DNA of 64,000 nt from Roseicyclus sp. (GCA_018401055.1 JAGYLB010000093.1:1-64000), one strand, 5' to 3'; counted from the first letter of the stretch, positions 28,635-38,503 are shown. Notes: generated by a model from the letters alone, not told the origin. A program made the numbers and translations.

Positions 28635-29421
28635 TCACCCCGCGCGGCGGGCCATGTGGGGCAGCACAAAGGTCGCGGGTGCGGGTGGGGTCGCGTTGAT
28701 GCGCAGGCTGCAGCCATAGGCCGCGCTCAAGATGGCATCAGTGAACACGGCGGCAGGCGGACCCGCGGCAAGACAGCGCCCGTCTTGCATCAAGAGCACC
28801 TGATCGGCGTGGATCGCCGTCAGGTTCAGGTCATGCATCACCGCAACGACACCGCCGCCCCTGCGGGCATAGTCCGCCATCACCTCCATCACCTCAAGCT
28901 GGTGGCCGATGTCGAGACTTCGCGACCGGCTCATCCAGAAACAGCCAGCGCGCGCCATCGGGCCCAACCGGGTCCCAGACCTGCGCCAGAACGCGGGCCA
29001 GTTGCGCGCGTTGCTGCTCGCCGCCCGACAGTTCCTGATAAAACCGGCCTTCGAACCCGGCCAGCCCGACCCGCGCCAAAGCCTCGCTGGCGCGGGGTGC
29101 GGGCGCGGGCGTGGCGGCGGCGATCAGGCCCAGCCGCACGATTTCCAGCACAGTATAGGGAAAGGCGATGCGGCTGGCCTGCGGCAGCACGGCGCGGCGC
29201 GTGGCCAGCCGCCAGCCGGGCAGGGCAGCGATATCCACCCCGTCGAGCGTGACCTGGCCCCGGTACGGCAGATCTTGGGTCAGCGCGCGCAACAGCGTCG
29301 TCTTGCCCGACCCGTTCGGCCCCACGATCATGGTGATCTGCCCCGGCCGCGCGGTCAGCGACACACCGCGCAAGATAGGCGTTCCCGCAAGGTCGGCATG
29401 GATATCGGTCGCGCTCAGCAT
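28635..29421 (-). CDS. hmuV: Heme ABC transporter ATPase HmuV (frameshift near 28925)
   Basis: About 262 residues. Walker A is GPNGSGKTTLLRAL near residue 35, the signature ELSGGEQQRAQLARVLAQ near 140 and Walker B RWLFLDEPV near 165, resuming after the shift as SLDIGHQLEVMEVM, then the H-loop VMHDLNLTA. This is the FecE/BtuD-type ATPase of heme importers. The start at 29421 lies five bases after the HmuU stop, so they are coupled. Confidence 0.88.
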
Positions 29422-29425
29422 CGGC

Positions 29426-30512
29426 TCACAGGTCCAGCAGGCTGCGGTTGCGCAGCAAGATCCACAAGAAGAACGGGCCGCCCAAGGTGGCGGTGACGAT
29501 CCCGATCGGCAATTCGGCAGGCGCGATGATGCTGCGTGCGATCATGTCGGCGCCGATCAGCAGCGCGGCGCCCAGCAAGGCGGCATTGGGCAGCAGATGG
29601 CGGTGATCGGGCCCGGTCAGGATGCGCAACAGATGCGGCACGACGATGCCGACAAAGCCGATCCCGCCCGAGACAGCGACGGCGGCCCCGGTCGCGCTCA
29701 GCCACCGTCAGGATGGATATGGCCTTCATCCGCTGCACCGGGATGCCCAGATGCGCAGCAGGCCCTTCCCCCAGCGCAAGCGCGTTGAGCGACCGCGCCA
29801 GAAAGGGCGTGACCGTCAGAACTAACGCGATCAGCGGGCCTGCGACCAGCACCTTGTCCCATGTCGCGCCCGCCAGCGAGCCCAAGCCCCAAAAGGTCAG
29901 ATCGCGCAGTTGCGCATCATCTGCCATGTAGATCAGCACGCCCGACACCGCCCCCGCCAAAGCCCCCAGCGCGATGCCGCCCAAAAGCATGACCGCGACC
30001 GAGGTGCGCCCCCGGCTGGTCGAAATGCGATACAAAAACAACGTCGTGAGCCAGCCGCCCAGAAAGGCCGCCAGCGGCACGAGGTAGAAGCCCACCACCT
30101 CTTGCAGCGCCAGCGGTCAGCAGCCCGCCCAGCACGATGGCCGTGATCGCGCCTCAGCCCCGCGCCCGCACCCACGCCCACCAGTCCCGGATCGGCCAGC
30201 GGGTTGCGAAAGAGCCCCTGCATCACACGCCCCCGACACCGCCAGCGCCGCCCCCACCAGCAGGCCAAGCACCAGACGCGGCAGACGGATGTCGAACAAG
30301 ATCAACGCCTCACGCGTGCCCATGGCCTCGCCCCGGGCGATCTGCCCCAAGGCTGACCACAGGCTGACCCCTGAGGCGCCGACCCCCAGCGACAGGGTGG
30401 AGGTAGCAAGCACCAGCGCCACAAGGCCCAGCATCACGCGTCGCGCGCGCCCTTGGCGGTCGCCCGCCACGGGGCGGGGCCTGCGCAGCGCGGCTGGATC
30501 GGTCGCAACCAT
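29426..30512 (-). CDS. hmuU: Heme ABC transporter permease HmuU (at least three frameshifts)
   Basis: About 361 residues of a FecCD-type permease. In order: LGLVALVLATSTLSLGVGAS, ILFDIRLPRLVLGLLVGAAL, QGLFRNPLADPGLVGVGAGA, LVPLAAFLGGWLTTLFLYRI, GLGSLAGATWDKVLVAGPLI, HLLRILTGPDHRHLLPNAAL, GELPIG-like segment APAELPIGIVTATLGGPFF. Breaks lie near 30225, 30110 and 29705. It should have about ten helices and works with HmuV and HmuT. The ATG at 30512 is seven bases after the hmuT stop. Confidence 0.82.
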
Positions 30513-30518
30513 CCCGGA

Positions 30519-31433
30519 TCAGCCCTGCGCCTGCCGGAACGCGGCGCTCAGCGCCTCGACGGCTTGCGGCGTGCGCGGGCCAAAGCCCAGCAGCAAGAGG
30601 ACCCGGCTGGCGCACGATCGCGCCGGTCTGCGCCGCGCGCGTGCGGCCCAGAACGGGATGGGCGAGGATGTCGGCGGCATCCGCCGCATGATCGCCCGAG
30701 CGGTCCATCATCAAGATCACATCCGGATCGGCCAGCAGCACCGCCTCGTCGCTGACCCGCTGGTAGCCGAAAAAGCCCGACAGGGCATTCACCCCGCCCG
30801 CCAGTTCGATGATGCCTTGCGCAGCAGTATCTGCGCCTGCCGCCATCACGCGCCCGCCCTGCAGCGACAAGATGAACAGCACGCGGGGCGGGGTCTCGGT
30901 CCGTCCGGCGGCGATGGCACCCGTCAGGGCCGCCTCGACCTCGGCCACCAGCCGCGCGCCGTTCTCGGGCACGCCCAAGGCTTCGGCCACGATGGTGATC
31001 TTGGTCAGGATCGCCGCCGCGTCATGGCCTTCGGGCACGGTGACCAGCGCGATATCGGCGGCGCGCAGCACCTCCATCGTCTCGGGCGGTCCGCTGCCCT
31101 CGATGGCAAGGATCAGGTCGGGCGCGACCGACAAGACCCCCTCGGGCGACAAGGCGCGGACATAGCCGACATCGGGCAGTGCCTCGGCCTCGGGCGGAAA
31201 GCTGGAGGTCGTGTCGCGCGCCACCAGCCGGTCGCTTTGCCCCAGCGCATAGACGATTTCCGTCACAGCACCGCCCAGCGCTCAGCGACCCTGTCGCCTT
31301 GGTCCGCGCGGACAGGCGACAGGGCGAGCCCCGCGATTATGGCCAACACAATCAGCCCAAGTTTCAGAGGCGCGCGTACTGCGCCAAAGTTTCCAGCCGC
31401 CATCGAGGGCCCATCCATCACGGAAAATGACAT
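30519..31433 (-). CDS. hmuT: Periplasmic heme-binding protein HmuT (frameshifts near 30605 and 31275)
   Basis: About 304 residues. A hydrophobic leader (LKLGLIVLAIIAGLALSPVRA) precedes GGAVTEIVYALGQSDRLVARDTTSSFP, the start of the FecB-like fold, then LSPEGVLSVAPDLILAIEGSGP, VEAALTGAIAAGR, QRVSDEAVLLADPDVILMM and a C-terminus joined near 30605. Class III binding protein handing heme to HmuUV. Several ATGs (31466, 31433, 31418, 31403) are possible and none has a good ribosome-binding site; I list 31433. It is first in the operon behind a perfect iron-box-like palindrome. Confidence 0.82.
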
Positions 31434-31491
31434 TGCGGGCTGGCTGCGTCGGGCAACCGACGTCACTGGCCGGGGCCTGTGCCCCTATCGC

Positions 31492-31506
31492 TGACTAAAT
31501 TAGTCA
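31492..31506. promoter_or_regulatory. Perfect TGA-N9-TCA iron-box palindrome upstream of hmuT
   Basis: TGACTAAATTAGTCA is a perfect 15-bp palindrome matching the TGA-N9-TCA pattern described for RirA-type (IRO) sites in alphaproteobacteria; related motifs are known in Rhodobacterales. On the minus strand TTGACT could be the -35 element of the hmuTUV promoter. It is the best of three related sites in this island. Confidence 0.75.
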
Positions 31507-31592
31507 AGATATGTCGGGGTGCAAGGCACCCCGTGTCTGGCGATGCGCAACAACCGCCGGTGCCGCCTGCATTGGTCTTTTGGCCGCGCCCC

Positions 31593-32692
31593 TCAGCGAA
31601 GTTTGTGCGCCATGACCTCAGCCGCCGCCCCATCGCCAAGAATGCGCCGCGCCACATGCTCGGCGGCGGCCAATGCCCCCTCCATCAACCCGCCATTGTC
31701 GGGCGCGGTTTCGGTGACGCACAGATGCACGCGGCCGCCCAAGGCGTTGGACAGGCCCCGGGGCAGGCCATAGGCCGGGTGGCCCGGGGCGGGGTCCGGT
31801 CCGCCGCCGTCGCGGTCAGGGGCTCGCAGGCCCAATCTTGCAACGCGGTCCCGACCGGCTGCGCGGCCTGAGGGCCAAAGAGCCGGGCAAGCTGGGCCAA
31901 CGATTGCGCCGCGATCTTCTCGCCCTGTCCGGCACGTGCGGTCGCCGGAATGCCCAGAAAGCCGAAAAGCGCGGCAGGGCTGCCGTCTGCCCCGCTCGCG
32001 TCATGAATTTCGGCGAGCGGCCCCAACCGGCTGATCGCATCGCCCGAAAGGCCCGCCTCGCGCCAGAACGGGCGGTCATAGACGGCCACGAATTTGGCAT
32101 GCCCCGCCATCCATGTCGGGATCGCGGCAAGACCCATCCGCAGCGCATCGGGCCACACGGCGTCTTGCAGCAGGCCAGCCGCCAGCCGGGGCGGCAGGGC
32201 AAGGACGACATGCCGCGCGCTGTGCCGCGTGCCATCGGCCATCTGCACGCTGCCATCGCCCACTGCCACCGCCCGCTGTGACTGGTGCAGACGGTCGGCG
32301 GGCAGACGCGCCACCAGCCCCTCGATCAGGCCGATCATCCCGCCGTCCAGCCGGAACGATCCCTCCATGGAGCCAAAGCCTGCCCCGCGCTGCACCACGC
32401 CCAAGGCCTGTTCGAACAAGATCTCGCCCTTTGCATGCTGGGCTAAGCGCGCAAGCCCCAGATCGGCCACCAGCCCCGCGATCCGCGCCTGACCCGGCCA
32501 GAACCACGACGGCCCCAGATCGACGCGCCCGCCCGGGGCCTCCAGCGCCGTGATGCGCCCGCCCCAGCGCGGTCGCGCCTCGAACAATTGGAAGGACAGC
32601 CCGGCCCGGTGCAGCAGGTCGGCCAGCCGCAGCCCCGACAGACCACCGCCAAGGATAAGGACATCGCTGTCGGGGGTCTGGTCCGCGCCCAT
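31593..32692 (-). CDS. FAD-dependent amine oxidase-like protein (frameshift near 31800)
   Basis: About 366 residues. The dinucleotide-binding motif is DVLILGGGLSGLRLADLLHRAG at residues 9-30, followed by FEARPRWGGRIT (the GG doublet of flavin monoamine oxidases) and VDLGPSWFWPGQ. The C-terminal FAD-contact segment APDNGGLMEGALAAAEHVA is joined after a shift near 31800. Amine-oxidase/protoporphyrinogen-oxidase superfamily. Substrate unknown. It stands between the heme island and the NtrC-type regulator, both flanks separated by about 70-90 bases, so it may be a single-gene unit. Confidence 0.75.
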
Positions 32693-32766
32693 GGGATGCC
32701 GCCTGTCAACCGGGGGTGTCTTGTGCCCGGCATGGCCCGGTCGGGGCGACAAAGGCAAGGCGGCGC

Positions 32767-34639
32767 TCAGTCGCCGCCCGCGCCGTCTTGCGCCCAATCC
32801 TGCGGTTGAATGGCGAATTTCTTGATGCGGGAATAAAAGGTGGTGGCGGGTATCCCCATCAGGGCCGCCGCCCCATCTTTGCCCGAGACCTTGCCGCCGG
32901 TCTCGCGCAGGCAATCGACCAGCGTGCGGCGCAGATCCGCCTCAAGGTCGGCCTCGGTGCGGATCGTCTTGGGTGTTTTCCGCGCGCGAGCGTCGGGTTC
33001 GGACAGGTCCACGATCAGCTTGCCGCCCTGTGACACGATGGTGGCCCGCTCGATCACGTTGCGCAATTCGCGCACATTGCCGGGCCAAGCGTAGTCCTGC
33101 AGTCGCTGCATCACATGCTGGGTGATGACCGGCGGGCGGCGGTTCATCCGCTTGCTGGCCAGCCCCAGAAGATGGGTGGCCAGCGCCGGGATATCCTCCT
33201 TCTTCTCGCGCAAGGGATGGCACAGCACCGGAAAGACGTTGAGCCAGAGATAGAGATCCTCCCGCAAACGCCCGGCTGCCACCTCCTTGTCGAGCGCGCG
33301 GGTGGAGGCCGCGATGACGCGCACGTCAAGGCTGCGGCTGCGGGTGTCGCCCAGCCGCGTCACCTCGCGGTCTTGCAGCGCGCGCAACAACTGGCCCTGC
33401 ACCTCGGGCGGCAATTCCTCCACATCGTCCAGAAACAGCGTGCCGCCATGCGCCAGTTCCAGCTTGCCCGGCTTGTCGCGCAGCGCGCCTTGGTAGGCGC
33501 CGCGGATCTGGCCGAACAATTCCGCCTCCATCGCGCCTTGGGCAATCGCGCCGCAGCGCAGGTGGATCAGCGGCGGCGGCGGCGGGGGCTCGCCTCGTGG
33601 ATCGCATTGGCGACCAGCGCCTTGCCCGTGCCCGCCTCGCCCGAGATCAGCACGGTCGCGTCCGTGCCCGCCACCAGTTCGATCCGTGTCAGAAGCTGGC
33701 GGACGGCGGGCGAGGTGCCGATGATCTCGTGATGCGCCCGCTCGGTGGTGATGGCTTCTTGCAGATAGGCGTTTTCCTGTTCCAGCCGGTCGCGCAGGTT
33801 GGCGATTTCATCGAGCGCATCGCGCAGTTTCTTCTCGTTTTCCTTGCGCTCGGTAATGTCTCGGAAGATCACCACCGCGCCCGCCAGCACCTGCTGGTCA
33901 TAGATCGGCGTCGAGACATATTCGACCCGGATCGGGCGGCCATCCTTGCGCCAGAAGACCTCATCCTCGATGCGGTTGACCTGCTCGAACCGGAAGGAGC
34001 GATAGATCGGGCAATCATGAGAATGGTAAAGATCGCCGTTCAGATGGTGATGGTGGATGATGTCATGGATCGGTTTTCCCAACAGATCCTCGGCGGTCCA
34101 GCCCAGCATTTCTTGTGCCGCGCGGTTGAGGAACGTGGTCTTGCCTTCGGCGTTGACGCCATAGATGCCTTCGCCCGCCGCATTCAGGATCAACTGGTTC
34201 TGATGTTCCAGTTCGGAAAAGAACTGATGCGCGCGTTTCCATTCGATCAGGCCGCCGCGATGCAGGCGTTCGGTTTCCACCTGTTGGGTGCGGCGCTCAA
34301 GCTCGGCAAGGTCGAGCAGCAGCAAGAAGACGTGGCGGGGTCGGGCCCGATCCGTCTGGCGCGCATCTCGCAGCGCACGGGGCCTGCATCGGTGCGCAAG
34401 TCGATCTCGCGGGTCCAGGCGGCGCCGCGATGGTCAAGTTCCTGAATGAAGACGATGAAGCGCGCAAGGTCGGGCCCAAGCAGGTCGGAAAACCGCTGGC
34501 CGGGGCAGGCCGCATCGCCCAGAAAGCGCCGGGCCGGGGCGTTCAGGGCGGCGATGCGGTCCGTGCCGGTGTCCAGCACAAGGGCTGCCTCTGGCACCAT
34601 GGCCACCATCGAATCAAACGAGAGGTCGGTATCGAGCAT
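32767..34639 (-). CDS. PAS-AAA+-Fis transcriptional regulator of the NtrC type with a non-canonical GAFTGA loop (frameshifts near 33580 and 34325)
   Basis: About 623 residues. Two PAS-like sensor regions (residues about 5-120 and 130-270, the second with HDIIHHHHLNGDLYHSHDCP) lead through a coiled coil (ENEKKLRDALDEIANLRDRLEQEN) into an AAA+ domain: Walker A GEAGTGKALVANAI and Walker B GGTLFLDDVEELPPEVQGQL. The sigma54-contacting loop GAFTGA reads GAYQGA, so ordinary sigma54 activation is doubtful. The C-terminal Fis-type HTH is GIPATTFYSRIKKFAI. It starts at 34639 and is divergent from the cyanate operon, which it probably controls. The histidine- and cysteine-containing PAS stretch could bind a metal. 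Confidence 0.82.
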
Positions 34640-34674
34640 GGCCGCATCCTAACGCCGCATTGCGGCACAGGCTT

Positions 34675-34703
34675 ATGAAATTTCGTAATTCACGAAAAAT
34701 CAT
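34675..34703. promoter_or_regulatory. 29-bp imperfect palindrome between the NtrC-type regulator and the cyn operon
   Basis: TTTCGT at 34681-34686 and ACGAAA at 34692-34697 form the core; ATGA at 34675 and TCAT ending at 34703 extend the symmetry. It is 36 bases upstream of the regulator start and 140 upstream of the transporter gene, the place expected for an enhancer-type binding site of the Fis domain. I found no convincing -24/-12 (GG-N10-GC) promoter near 34843. Confidence 0.5.
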
Positions 34704-34842
34704 AATAGCACCTGCAAGGAACAAGATATCAAAGTCCTGATACCATTAAACATTCCAAGGATGCTGAAATTTTGGGCGGGTGCTTTTGTTTCGGGCTTGG
34801 CGTGGCCACCATAGGGTCAACCGCCAAATCAGGAGTTGCCCC

Positions 34843-36225
34843 ATGTCCGTCAAGAGCCTTGGAAATCCGTTCTCCGACAAGACCGACCTGCGCCACGGGG
34901 CCGATTGCGGCTGCGACGGTTGCGCCAGCCATTCCCATGCCGCCGCCCCGACCGCCACGCCGATGTCATCCGAACAGATCCTTGAACGCGCCATCGAAAG
35001 CGCCGTGGTCCGCTCGGTCTTTGGCCATAACGATATCCAGCGCCGGTCCTTCATGGGGATGCTCGGCGGCGGTACCTTCGCCTCGATCCTCGCCTCGATC
35101 TTTCCGCTCGACGCGGCCAAGGCGGCGCTGCTTGACCAGCTCGGGCCGCCCGAAAAGACCGATCTCAACATCGGCTTCGTGCCGATCACCTGCGCCACGC
35201 CGATCATCATGGCCGAACCGATGGGCTTCTACGCCCGCTATGGCCTCAACGCGCAGGTCATCAAGACCGCAGGCTGGGCCGTGGCGCGCGACAAATCCTT
35301 GTCGGGGGAATACGACGCCAGCCACATGTTGACGCCCATGCCGCTGGCGATGACGCTCGGCGCAGGCTCGGTCGCGGCTCCTTACATCATGCCCGCCGTC
35401 GAGAACATCAACGGGCAGGCGATCGTGCTGCACAACGATCACCTCGACAAGCGCGACCCGGCGCAGTGGCGCGGCATGACCTTTGGCGTGCCGTTCGAGT
35501 ATTCGATGCACAATTTCCTGTTGCGCTACTATGTGGCCGAACACGGGCTCGACCCCGACACCGACATCCAGATCCGAGTCGTGCCCCCGCCCGAAATGGT
35601 GGCGAACCTGCGGGCCGGAAACCTTGACGGCTTCCTGTCGCCCGACCCGTTCAACCAGCGCGCGGTCTGGGAAGGCATCGGTTATATCCACCTGCTGACC
35701 AAGGACATCTGGGAAGGGCACCCCTGCTGCGCCTTTGCAGCACCTTTGTCCTTCGCCACCGAATTGCCCAACACCTATGGCGCGCTGCTCAAGGCCATCA
35801 TCGACGCCACGCAATATGCCAGCGCCGCCGAAAACCGCACGGAAATCTCCGCCGCCATCGCGCCGGAAAACTACCTCAACCAGCCGGTCGAGGTGATCCA
35901 GCAGGTGCTGACCGGCACCTTTGCCGATGGTCTGGGCAATGTGCAGCGCGTGCCCGACCGGATCGATTTCGACCCTTTCCCGTGGCATTCCATGGGCGTC
36001 TGGATCCTGACCCAGATGCGCCGCTGGGGCTATATCGAGAATGACATCGATTACCGCGCGGTGGCCGAACAGGTCTATCTGGCCTCCGACGCCCGTCGGA
36101 TCATGGAGGAACTGGGTTACGAGGCCCCGGCCGAGAGCTACAGGACCCACACGATCATGGGCAAGGTTTTCGACCCGGCCGATCCTACGGGCTACATCGA
36201 CAGCTTCGCCATCCGGCGGGCCTGA
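34843..36225 (+). CDS. Cyanate/nitrate-type ABC transporter substrate-binding protein (CmpA/NrtA/CynA family) with Tat signal
   Basis: 460 residues, intact. A 60-residue N-terminal extension carries DCGCDGCASHSH (Cys22, Cys24, Cys27, His30, His32). The twin-arginine signal QRRSFMGMLGG with Arg67-Arg68 and a hydrophobic stretch to residue 95 follows. The mature NrtA-like protein starts KTDLNIGFVPITCATPIIMAEPMGF. It recognises a small anion and passes it to the permease. Because the operon ends in cyanase, cyanate is the likely cargo. AGGAG precedes the ATG. Its length and the Tat signal are usual for this family. Confidence 0.87.
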   Translation: MSVKSLGNPFSDKTDLRHGADCGCDGCASHSHAAAPTATPMSSEQILERAIESAVVRSVFGHNDIQRRSFMGMLGGGTFASILASIFPLDAAKAALLDQLGPPEKTDLNIGFVPITCATPIIMAEPMGFYARYGLNAQVIKTAGWAVARDKSLSGEYDASHMLTPMPLAMTLGAGSVAAPYIMPAVENINGQAIVLHNDHLDKRDPAQWRGMTFGVPFEYSMHNFLLRYYVAEHGLDPDTDIQIRVVPPPEMVANLRAGNLDGFLSPDPFNQRAVWEGIGYIHLLTKDIWEGHPCCAFAAPLSFATELPNTYGALLKAIIDATQYASAAENRTEISAAIAPENYLNQPVEVIQQVLTGTFADGLGNVQRVPDRIDFDPFPWHSMGVWILTQMRRWGYIENDIDYRAVAEQVYLASDARRIMEELGYEAPAESYRTHTIMGKVFDPADPTGYIDSFAIRRA

Positions 36226-36228
36226 TCC

Positions 36229-37062
36229 ATGGCGTCGCTCAGCATCAACCAGCGCGGCGCGTTGTTGTCCGTTCTGCTCCTCGTGGTCGGCCTCCTGTTC
36301 TGGGAGGCCTCCATCCCCGAGCAGGTGCTGGCCACCGAGATGACCGAATACGAGCGTCTGATGGGCGCCGGCGCACCCAACGCCGCCATCCCGCCGCCCT
36401 CGGCCATCGTTGCCAAGGCTTGGGAGGAATTGTCGAACCCCTTCTATGACGCGGGCCCCAACGACAAGGGCATCGGCATTCAGATCGGCTATTCGATCTA
36501 CCGGGTCCTGTCGGGCTATTTCCTCGCGGCGCTGGTCGCCATCCCGCTGGGTTTCCTGATCGGCATGTCGCCCGTCGCCTACCGCGCGCTGAACCCCTTC
36601 ATCCAGGTGCTGCGCCCGATCTCGCCGCTCGCATGGATGCCACTGGCACTCTTTATCATCCGCGACAGTGAGGCCTCCGCGATCTTCGTCATCTTCATCT
36701 GCTCGATCTGGCCGATGCTGCTCAACACGGCCTTTGGCGTGGCGGGCGTGCGCAAGGATTGGGTGAATGTCGCCCGCACTCACGAGTTGGGGCCGTTCCG
36801 CACCGCGTTCCAAGTCATCTTGCCCGCCGCCGCCCCCACCATCGTCACGGGCATGCGCATTTCCATCGGCATCGCCTGGCTGGTGATCGTGGCGGCCGAG
36901 ATGCTCGTGGGGGGCACTGGCATCGGCTATTACGTCTGGAACGAGTGGAACAACCTCGACCTGACGTCGGTGATCTTCTCGATCCTCATGATCGGCATTG
37001 TCGGCATGGCCCTGGACGCAGCCTTTGGCGCGCTCCAGCGGGTCGTGGCCTACGCGGAATAA
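36229..37062 (+). CDS. cynB: Cyanate/nitrate-type ABC transporter permease
   Basis: 277 residues, intact, NrtB/CynB/SsuC-like. The first helix is RGALLSVLLLVVGLLFWEAS; an unusually long periplasmic loop (residues about 30-80) precedes GYFLAALVAIPLGFLIGMSP. The EAA coupling loop is VARTHELGPFRTAFQVILPAAAPTI. It forms the inner-membrane channel of the importer. The start follows the binding-protein stop by three bases and the ATPase begins 12 bases after its end. Confidence 0.87.
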   Translation: MASLSINQRGALLSVLLLVVGLLFWEASIPEQVLATEMTEYERLMGAGAPNAAIPPPSAIVAKAWEELSNPFYDAGPNDKGIGIQIGYSIYRVLSGYFLAALVAIPLGFLIGMSPVAYRALNPFIQVLRPISPLAWMPLALFIIRDSEASAIFVIFICSIWPMLLNTAFGVAGVRKDWVNVARTHELGPFRTAFQVILPAAAPTIVTGMRISIGIAWLVIVAAEMLVGGTGIGYYVWNEWNNLDLTSVIFSILMIGIVGMALDAAFGALQRVVAYAE

Positions 37063-37074
37063 GGAGCAGGTCCG

Positions 37075-37977
37075 ATGACAAAACCTTTTCTCAGCGTGGA
37101 ACGCCTGACCCAGACCTTTCCCGATGCAAGCGGCGGCACGACGACGGTGTTCGAGAACGCCAGTTTCGGGATCGACCGGGGGGAGTTCGTCTGCATCCTC
37201 GGCCATTCGGGCTGCGGCAAGTCGACGATCATGAACATCCTGGCCGGTCTTGGCTCACCCACTTCGGGCGTGGTCACGATGGACGGGGCCGAGGTGTCAG
37301 GCCCCTCGCTCGACCGGGGCGTGGTGTTCCAGAACTATTCGCTCCTGCCTTGGCTTTCGGCGCTGAAAAACGTCTCCTTCGGCGTCGCCGCCCGCCACCG
37401 CGACTGGTCCAAGGCACAAGTGGAGGAGCATTCCCGCAAATACCTCGCCATGGTGGGGCTGGAGGGCGACACCGTCTTGCGCAAGCCCAGCCAGCTCTCG
37501 GGCGGCATGCGCCAGCGTGTGTCGATCGCGCGGGCCTTTGCCAACCAGCCCAAGCTGTTGCTGCTCGACGAACCCTTCGGCGCGCTGGATGCGCTGACGC
37601 GCGGGACCATTCAGGAGGAATTGCTCAAGGTCTGGAGCCAGACCGAACAGACCGTCTTCATGATCACCCATGACATCGACGAGGCGATCTTGCTGGCCGA
37701 CCGCATCTTGTTGATGACCAACGGCCCCTATGCCCGCGTGGCCGAAAGCGTGCAGATCACGATCCCACGTCCGCGCAACCGCACGGAAATCGTGGAACAC
37801 CCCAATTACTACGCGATCCGCAACCATCTGGTGCAGTTCCTCGGCCATAGGTCCAAGGCGCTGTCGGGCCAGCCGTCAGAGGGTGCCACGCAATCGCCCG
37901 AGACGGTGGTGATCGACAAGTTGAAACCCGCCGAGGACCCGGAACCCGAGCCCCGGCTGCGTGCTGTCAACGACTGA
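37075..37977 (+). CDS. cynD: Cyanate/nitrate-type ABC transporter ATPase
   Basis: 300 residues, intact. Walker A is GHSGCGKSTIMNIL near residue 43, the signature LSGGMRQRVSIARAF near 141, Walker B LLLLDEPFGALDA near 161 and the switch MITHDIDEAILLADR near 195. Arginine-rich R-loop sequences typical of NrtD/SsuB/TauB are present. The C-terminal 40 residues (PEDPEPEPRLRAVND) are an acidic, probably unstructured tail. It energises the cyanate importer. AAGGAG precedes the start. Confidence 0.88.
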   Translation: MTKPFLSVERLTQTFPDASGGTTTVFENASFGIDRGEFVCILGHSGCGKSTIMNILAGLGSPTSGVVTMDGAEVSGPSLDRGVVFQNYSLLPWLSALKNVSFGVAARHRDWSKAQVEEHSRKYLAMVGLEGDTVLRKPSQLSGGMRQRVSIARAFANQPKLLLLDEPFGALDALTRGTIQEELLKVWSQTEQTVFMITHDIDEAILLADRILLMTNGPYARVAESVQITIPRPRNRTEIVEHPNYYAIRNHLVQFLGHRSKALSGQPSEGATQSPETVVIDKLKPAEDPEPEPRLRAVND

Positions 37978-38009
37978 CGCCGCCCCAATTCGCAAGAGGA
38001 GAGACCGCG

Positions 38010-38480
38010 ATGAAAGACACGTTCGAGCGTCCCGTCATGATGACCATGGAAGACGTGACGGTGATGATCCTGTCGGCCAAGAAACAGGCCGGCCTGACCT
38101 GGGAAGGCATCGCCGCCAGCATCGGCATGTCGCCGGTCTGGACCCATTCGGCCTGCATGGGCATGAACGCTTTCCCCAAGGACAAGGCGGAATTGCTGGT
38201 GGCCCAGATGGGCCTGCCGCAAGAGGCGGTTTCCGTCATGACCGAGCCGCCGACCAAGGTCTGGTCGCAGGCCGTGCCGACCGACCCCTGCATCTACCGC
38301 CTGTATGAGATCGTGGGCGTCTACGGCCCGACCATCAAGGCGATCATCGAGGAGAAGTTCGGCGTCGGCATCATGTCGGCCATCGATTTCGACATGCAGA
38401 TCACCCGGGTCGAAAACCCCAAGGGCGACCGGGTAAAGCTGGAAATGTCGGGCAAGTTCCTCGGCTACAACAGCTGGTAA
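38010..38480 (+). CDS. cynS: Cyanate hydratase (cyanase)
   Basis: 156 residues, intact, the usual cyanase length. It converts cyanate and bicarbonate to ammonia and carbon dioxide. The N-terminal HTH-like domain (residues 10-80) precedes the catalytic domain, in which Arg97, Glu100 and Ser123 (CIYRLYEIV, GIMSAIDF) match Arg96, Glu99 and Ser122 of the E. coli enzyme with a one-residue offset. GAGGAGAG precedes the ATG. As the last gene of the transporter operon it fixes the substrate as cyanate and supplies nitrogen. Confidence 0.96.
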   Translation: MKDTFERPVMMTMEDVTVMILSAKKQAGLTWEGIAASIGMSPVWTHSACMGMNAFPKDKAELLVAQMGLPQEAVSVMTEPPTKVWSQAVPTDPCIYRLYEIVGVYGPTIKAIIEEKFGVGIMSAIDFDMQITRVENPKGDRVKLEMSGKFLGYNSW

Positions 38481-38503
38481 GGCGCGAAACGCTCCCGTCG
38501 TGA

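Noticed and set aside
34700..34842. A sigma54 (-24/-12) promoter upstream of the cyanate-binding protein
   Set aside because: No GG-N10-GC with acceptable flanks was found; the GG-rich stretches have the wrong spacing.
34966..37206. A 746-codon open frame on the minus strand across the cyn transporter genes
   Set aside because: Antisense shadow of well-conserved plus-strand genes; composition is His/Asp/Gly-rich as expected from reversed GC-rich codons, with no recognisable domain.
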